DNA of 64,000 bases from Pleurostoma richardsiae (Eukaryota > Ascomycota > Sordariomycetes > Calosphaeriales > Pleurostomataceae). The first letter of the stretch is position 1, and each line of letters begins with the position of its first letter. The stretch is taken from the NCBI GenBank assembly GCA_030052745.1, contig JANBVO010000068.1, positions 53,144 through 117,143 on the forward strand, given 5' to 3'. The notes below the pieces were generated by a model, which saw only the letters and a list, made by a program, of their open reading frames with translations, ran no database searches and was not told the origin of the DNA. Shown piece by piece: positions 58,352-64,000 of the stretch. Made by a program: the position numbers and the translations under genes.

Positions 58352-58427
58352 CCTATCCACTAGTTGTAAAAGATATCTTCAAGACAGGATTTAAATTTTA
58401 GTAAGGCGCTCGGGCCAAGCGAAAAAG
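58352..58427. repeat. Outer direct repeat, left copy
   Basis: This 76-bp stretch, from CCTATCCACTAGTTGTAAAA to GGGCCAAGCGAAAAAG, recurs at 63925-64000 with two transition differences. The repeat continues beyond the window on the right. It may be an LTR of an element at least 5.6 kb long. Confidence 0.75.
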
Positions 58428-59705
58428 ACAGGGGGTTCAAAGGGTTTATTTTGCAAGGGGTAGAAAGGATTTAATTCCCGTACGGTAAACTAGATGTAAT
58501 TTAGACAGTAGATATATAAAGACGTAGCGATATTGTATATGTAAAGGTAAGGCGTACGGAATTATCGTCGTCGAGATATAGGTATCGGAAGTTAAGGTGT
58601 TTTTAGTATAGTCTAGGTAGCCGTACGGGAGACGATTAGATAAAGATGATTACTAATTGCTAGACGACATATATATCTAGCAACACGATAGTCTTCTTAC
58701 CGGCTCGTCTATACTTAAAGGTTTCTTTTTTCCTTATACGAAAGCTTATAATCTTTTCTAAAAAAAAGAACGGTATCCGACGATAAAAATAACATAAAAG
58801 AAAGTTCCGATAGTCTAATCGATAAGACGTTACTTTCTACAAGGTAAAAATCTAGGTTCGACTCTCGACTAATACGAATTATTTTTATTCTTTTCTATAG
58901 CTTTTTTCTTTCGTACGGAACTTATAATCCTTATTAAAAGTAAAGTTCGATCTTAACCGGTACGATCTTTCTCTTTACGTTATAGTTTATACGGAAACTA
59001 TTACTATTTAGTTATAAGTTAAGACTAAGAAGTTCTTTTTACTCTTATCCGATAAAAGGCTTTCTTTTTATTTTATTAACTACGTTTTATATAATAACGC
59101 GTAATAAAACCCTTATAATTAAATAAGTTAATAATTAACTTATTATAAAGTAAAATTAAAAGCTTTAAGTTCGAACGAGTTAAAAAATAAAGTTGTCCGG
59201 CCTTTTTATTCTTCGTAATTACGAAGGAAGAAGTATTATAATACCCTAGGCAGTATACTAGAATGATGTCTAATAGGGCGCGGACTTACCGCGTCTACGG
59301 GCGATAGAGCGAAATTTAGTAGCGAATTAAGGCGTATTTACGGATTAGCTAGGGCGGTTAGGGAGTATTTGCAGGGGGGTCTAGTTAGGGAGCATTTGCG
59401 GATTAGCCAGGGGTTAGAGAGCATTTTACAGGGGTGGCAGGACTTAAAGCTAAACGATCCGTAATGTTGCGGTGGGATATCCGACGATGTAAGGGTAGAA
59501 TCGGGTAGAGACGACGGTAGGGATGTATATACTGCTGGTTGCGACCGTATTTTCTCGTGGCATGTTCGCGGTTTGTTATTGTTTTAGTAAGGTACGTCGG
59601 ATTATAGATTAACGGGAATTAAATAGGGGGTGACTTATTTTAAACGTCGTGAGTTAGAAAAAGTTAGAAAATATAAAGGACGACGGATTTATAACTGAAG
59701 CCTAG
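58428..59705. other. RIP-mutated repetitive DNA
   Basis: A+T-rich DNA with many TpA and retained CpG. It includes a tRNA-like segment at 58802-58870 and imperfect tandem units (GGGAGTATTTGC / GGGAGCATTTGC) around 59330-59450. No reading frame. Confidence 0.5.
58802..58924 (+). repeat. tRNA-like sequence flanked by an inverted repeat
   Basis: TAGTCTAATCG at 58811 resembles a polymerase III A box and GGTTCGACTCT at 58855 a B box, with a possible anticodon stem TTACT/AGGTAA between. An acceptor stem does not form next to them. The 8-mers AAGTTCCG and CGGAACTT flank the unit as an inverted repeat. It may be a mutated tRNA-derived SINE. Confidence 0.4.
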
Positions 59706-60087
59706 GTATTAATCTACGAGGTAATGGTTATAATCGAGTAGAATCTACTATATAAAAGTTTCTAGTGGCCCGTACATTTTATCTATACAATTTCGGTCCA
59801 AACCCGGCCGTAAATTAGTTAGAAATTTTTAGGGTAGGTCTAGTTAACTTTAGGGTTAAGGTAACCCGTTTAAGGTACGCGATAGGGTTATATAAGTAAC
59901 AACTATACGGGTCCGGTTAAATTAACGGAAAGTATAAACGATATAATAACGTAGAAGCGAATACGGTAGTGATTATAAGATACTAATAGGCAGCTACTAA
60001 TTAACTATAGTAAATACAGTTGATGGAAAGGCGGCCGATATAAGAACCGGCTTATCGAACTCGAATTTATAGTCGTTTACAGTTAGA
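59706..60087. repeat. Left LTR-like repeat, 382 bp
   Basis: Less mutated copy of the pair, keeping more G and C than its partner at 62500. It begins GTATTAATCTACGAGG. Confidence 0.75.
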
Positions 60088-60334
60088 TTACCGTCGGTCG
60101 GGTAATTATAAACGTAAATAGCTAGTTATATTATACGTTCGTAAGTACTATACTGGGATACGGTATTTAATACTTATAAACGTAAAAGAGGGAGTTTATT
60201 TACGTTTATAAGTATTATACTATTCGTAAAGGTTAAATTCCGAAAAGGTACGGTAAGGGTCGAAACGGCACCGGTTAAGAGTTACGATAGGGATTTACGA
60301 CGGAAGTACGTAATAGGAAATAAAGATCGCGTTT

Positions 60335-60400
60335 AGTAATATATATATATATATATATATAGTTAGTATTTATAGCAGTAAATAAATAAATAAATAATAG
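60335..60400. repeat. (AT)n and (AAAT)n microsatellites
   Basis: A run of about 12 AT units at 60338-60361 is followed by five AAAT units near 60378-60397, inside the internal region of the LTR-like element. Confidence 0.7.
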
Positions 60401-62499
60401 TAAATATTTCGTAGTAGTTACGATAAAGTAGCTTATTATTATTAACGAAGAGTATAAAATACTAATTTATCGTTTATACGGTAATACTATTCGACCCGGT
60501 ATAAATATTTAAAAGATTAATATTAAAGGTTATTTCCGTACGTATAAAATTAAAGGTTAAATATTAAAAGATATTATAAATTACTATAATACGATATAAT
60601 TAAACAACTTGTTTACTATTAAGTTATTAAAAGATAATTTGGTATTAATCGAAAGATTACGAATATTATATAAGTTTAACTATATATAGTATCGGTTTAT
60701 AACTATCGTAAGAAATAATATTACGTAATATTAAAAAACGGCCGATTACGTAGTAAACGACGGATTACACTAAATTAAAGTATAGTTCTAGTTATAAATA
60801 TAATTATAAAGGAAATATACGTAATATTAAATCGTTAGAAACGAAGTCGAAAGTTAAGAAATTAACGGCTTATACGAAGATAGTACGATAGAAAAGATAA
60901 TTAAGGAATATATAGTAACGTTTAAAGCCGATAATATAATACGGCTCCGGAAAAGAGATATTAAAGAAGGTTTAAATTATAATTTAACGTAAGTAAAAAA
61001 ACTAAACTAAGTACGGTACTTTAGATCGTAAGATAAACTCGACGTATATAAAGTAATCGAGTAGGTAAAAACTCTAACAACAAACGATCGAAGAACGTAA
61101 GCGGAAAACGAAGCGATAGTCCGGGAACGTATACGGTTAATACGGTTAGCGTAGAGTTTCGACTACGAAATAAAGTAGTATTACTAGTAGTTAAATAACG
61201 TACTGACGGAGATATTATAATAATTAACCGAACTATCGACAACGACTATAAACGACGTACCGTTCGAACGAAAAGGAAAGGAAACATCGATAAGTAAATA
61301 TTAATTAATCGGGTAACGTTACTTAAAGTTTTACTTACGGATATACGACGTTAGACGTAACGAAGCGTTCGAACGGTAAACTATTAACTTTACTAATAAA
61401 TAGTAGAACTTACTAAGGAACGTAACGTATAAACTAGATACGTCGGAGGGTAGTAATTAAAATAACGAATACGTTAATAACCGAAGAGAAGACGATAACG
61501 AAAACGGTAAGGACGGTAGAAGAGAAAACGAAGACGATAAAGAAGAAAATAAAAATAATAAGAAGGAAAACGAAAATAGTAAGAAAGAAAGGGAGTAGTA
61601 AATCGGGACATTCGATCGGGCGGTATTTTTATTTTTAATAGCTTTTATTAAGTAATACGTCGGCGGTAAGATATACGCGAACCCGTTATTATACTTTTAT
61701 ACGGCGTTAGGTATTAAAACGTTACTATTAAAGTATACGGAACCGTACTTATATATAGAGATATTAACGGTAGTACTATAATAGTCGCGGCTGTTTTTTT
61801 TAAAAGCCGAGTTCGAAGACTAGTCGAAAGAGCTAGATTAAGTCGAAGCGAAAGTAGTACTTGCGTTCTAAAAAGAACTCGCGAAGTAAATATTTACAGG
61901 TACGTACATAGTTACGAATACGATTATCGGGTAGATAACGTATAGTAAGGACTAGCGGTAGTAAATAAATAGGCAGCCGTTAGTACGGTAGTCGAAGGAC
62001 TAGCGGACGTTATTTTATAACGGTAAGCGGATCGTAATAAAGGAGTTTAAATAGACAGTACGTAAGTTAATAACGGACACGGAAACGTTACTAGACGAAT
62101 TAATAGGAAGAGCATAAGCGTAAGTAAACCGAAGGCTAAACATAAGACGGATCGTAAATAATATAATCTAAGTCGAAGCGGACTAGTCGTTCGTAACGAA
62201 CTCGTAAAATAAGTAGCTAGAATTAAGGCCGGGTAAAGTAATATAGTTAGTCGAACGGTTAGTATAAGACGTAATACGGAACTAGTAAAAGCAACGCGAA
62301 GTCTAAAAATAACTCCGAGTACTAAAACTATTCTAAGAGGATTTAATACCGCTCGTGTACGTTTAAAGCAGACAGTTAGAACGTAAGTTAGAAATAATAA
62401 CGTTACGGTATTATAATACGTAATAGCTAATATATAATATGTTAGTAATAAACGAGCAGGTAACGTTAGTAATAGATTATAATAAAATGAAGGGGTTAA

Positions 62500-62881
62500 G
62501 TATTAATTTATAAAGTAATAGTTATAATCGAATAAAATCTACTATATAAAAGTTTCTAATAGTTCGTATATTTTATTTATATAATTTCGATCTAAACCCG
62601 GCCGTAGATTAGTTAGAAATTTTTAAAGTAAATCTAGTTAACTTTAAAGTTAAAATAATTCGTTTAAAGTACGTAATAAAGTTATATAAATAATAACTAT
62701 ACAAGTCCGGTTAAATTAACGGAAAGTATAAACGATATAATAATATAGAAGCGAATACGGTAGTAATTATAAGATATTAATAAATAACTATTAATTAACT
62801 ATAATAAACATAATCGACGGAGAGACGGCCGACGTAAAAACCGGTTTATTGAATTCGAATTTACAGTCGTTTACGGTCGAA
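62500..62881. repeat. Right LTR-like repeat, 382 bp
   Basis: More mutated copy. Most differences from the left repeat are C-to-T or G-to-A. It begins GTATTAATTTATAAAG. Confidence 0.75.
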
Positions 62882-62940
62882 TGTTATTAAGTAGTTCGGG
62901 TTAGGATTAGAAGATTTTACTTAAATCTAACTAACATAAT

Positions 62941-63112
62941 CATCTAGTTAACTCAGCTCGGTCATTTAGTTAACCTAACTCGGTCATCTAATTAACCTAG
63001 CTTAGTCGTCTGGTTAACTTAGTTCAGTTATCTGGTTAACTTAACTTAATCGTTTAGTTGACTTAGTTTAGTCGTTTGGTTAACTTAGTTTAATCGTTTA
63101 GATAATTAGACT
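62941..63112. repeat. 22-bp degenerate minisatellite
   Basis: About eight units of the type TTAGTTAACCTAACTCGGTCAT follow each other with transitions between copies. The spread of T and A at C and G positions fits RIP acting on an older, uniform repeat. Confidence 0.7.
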
Positions 63113-63247
63113 AGCCAGCCCAATTATTTAGATGACCTAGCTCGGATTTAGTTTACTTAACCTATACTAATACTAAGTTAGATTAATTATTTAAGTAACT
63201 AGCTTAGTTATTTAGTTGACCGAGTTATTTGCTAGTTAGTTCTCTTA

Positions 63248-63409
63248 CTTATATTAGTCTTCCTACTTATATTAATCTTCCTACTTATATTAATCCTCCT
63301 ACTTATATTAATTTTCCTACTTATATTAGTCCTCCCACTTATATCAATCTTCCCGTTTATATTAATCCTCCTACTTATATTAGTCCTCTTACTTATATTA
63401 GCCGAATTT
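63248..63409. repeat. 18-bp minisatellite, nine units
   Basis: Nine copies of CTTATATTAATCCTCCTA with few changes. The length is a multiple of three, so it gives a false 69-codon frame with a T-Y-I-N-x-P repeat. Confidence 0.8.
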
Positions 63410-63924
63410 CCGTCTCTTTTACTCCTACCTTCTTATAATCTATCCGGTAAGTCGCTTTTGCCTCCCTCTTCGTTACTTAACTCCTGGACTGAGCTTATAG
63501 GCGGTAACGGAACGTTAATACTTAAGATATCGTAAACGGTTATCTTTTAGAATTCTTTAATATCTCTGGCTAACGCTATCGCAATGCCCGGCATGTTTCC
63601 GTTAGTAACGTGAACTAGGTTGCTCTACGTACCGTTACTCGTTAAAACAAACCTAACGATATGAATATTACAAGCTTCGTAGATATCTTTAAGTAAAAAG
63701 AACTCTATGGCGATCGCGTTGACAATAAACTAGAATTTCTCCTCCTTCGTTATTTTACTAGTCGAACGTAACTTTTAGTAATATTTAAACATATTCTTAG
63801 GTACGAAGATAAAAACGCCTTAGCCGAAACGCTCCTTTAGGATGGCATACGGCCTTTACATATAGATTTTCTTATACATTTAACTTTCTAAGAAATTCGC
63901 CTTCTAGCTTAGGTACCTGCTAAT

Positions 63925-64000
63925 CCTATCCACTAGTTGTAAAAGATATCTTCAAGACAGGATTTAAATTTTGGTGAGGCGCTCGGGCCAAGCGAAAAAG
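63925..64000. repeat. Outer direct repeat, right copy (cut by window end)
   Basis: Matches 58352-58427 with two differences (G here, A there) and runs off the window. See the left copy. Confidence 0.75.

Larger units (their letters stand above)
59706..62881. mobile_element. Decayed LTR-retrotransposon-like element
   Basis: Two direct repeats of exactly 382 bp, 59706-60087 and 62500-62881, flank 2.4 kb. They align without gaps and differ almost only by transitions. The internal DNA has no intact frame. Around 61.4-61.6 kb the plus strand encodes a lysine/glutamate-rich stretch like the end of a gag protein. I find no reverse transcriptase or integrase motif, so it may be a non-autonomous element. 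TG...CA ends and a target duplication could not be fixed. Confidence 0.7.

Noticed and set aside
58811-58870. A functional tRNA with anticodon CTA (amber suppressor)
   Set aside because: No adjacent acceptor stem forms and the surroundings are RIP-mutated; kept only as a tRNA-like repeat.
62941-63409. CRISPR-like array
   Set aside because: The units are contiguous tandem repeats without unique spacers, and the genome is eukaryotic.
63229-63438. 69-codon frame with T-Y-I-N-x-P repeats
   Set aside because: Produced by the 18-bp minisatellite whose length is a multiple of three; not a protein gene.

Overview
The window is nuclear DNA of a filamentous ascomycete (Pezizomycotina), most likely a Sordariomycete. 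Most genes carry one to seven short introns of 50-150 bp with fungal donor and branch sites. There is a striatin/PRO11 orthologue of 849 codons and an intron-bearing tRNA-Ile. The last 13 kb are A+T-rich with CpA/TpG largely replaced by TpA, the mark of repeat-induced point mutation (RIP). Intergenic DNA carries the TAGGTACCTA-type repeats common in Sordariomycetes. Splice sites were chosen by hand from GT/GC...AG signals, reading frame and family similarity; most joined frames close exactly.

Layout. 0-24 kb is gene-dense and mostly housekeeping: a bZIP factor, tRNA-Ile(AAT), a TfdB-type FAD monooxygenase, an endonuclease III-like glycosylase, an auxin-efflux-carrier-type transporter, striatin (PRO11), the XPA/Rad14 repair protein, Pho88, a secreted stand-alone AA8 cytochrome, a methyltransferase, a decayed aldo-keto reductase and a Nudix ADP-ribose pyrophosphatase.

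25-39 kb looks like a sugar-catabolic cluster: a secreted GH39-like glycosidase, a sugar MFS transporter, a regulator combining two C2H2 fingers with a Zn(II)2Cys6 cluster, and a GH127 beta-L-arabinofuranosidase-type enzyme. The promoters of the GH39-like, transporter and GH127 genes share repeated copies of an 11-bp motif, CTCCGGYGGGA, which is otherwise almost absent from the window. A decayed copy of the regulator's finger region lies just behind the GH127 gene.

40-50.5 kb looks like a polysaccharide-making neighbourhood: UDP-glucose dehydrogenase, a GH12-like endoglucanase with a hydrophobic GPI-type tail, a BcsA/CesA-type processive GT2 synthase and a secreted GH26 enzyme. This pairing of synthase, precursor enzyme and matching endohydrolases is the best candidate for an undescribed system here.

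50.5-64 kb is gene-poor and RIP-mutated. It holds a broken MFS transporter, a Tc1/mariner transposase relic, a pair of equal-length 382-bp LTR-like direct repeats 2.8 kb apart, an outer direct repeat running off the end, minisatellites, a tRNA-like sequence and one intact G+C-rich gene, a cupin, preceded by a 52-bp tandem duplication.
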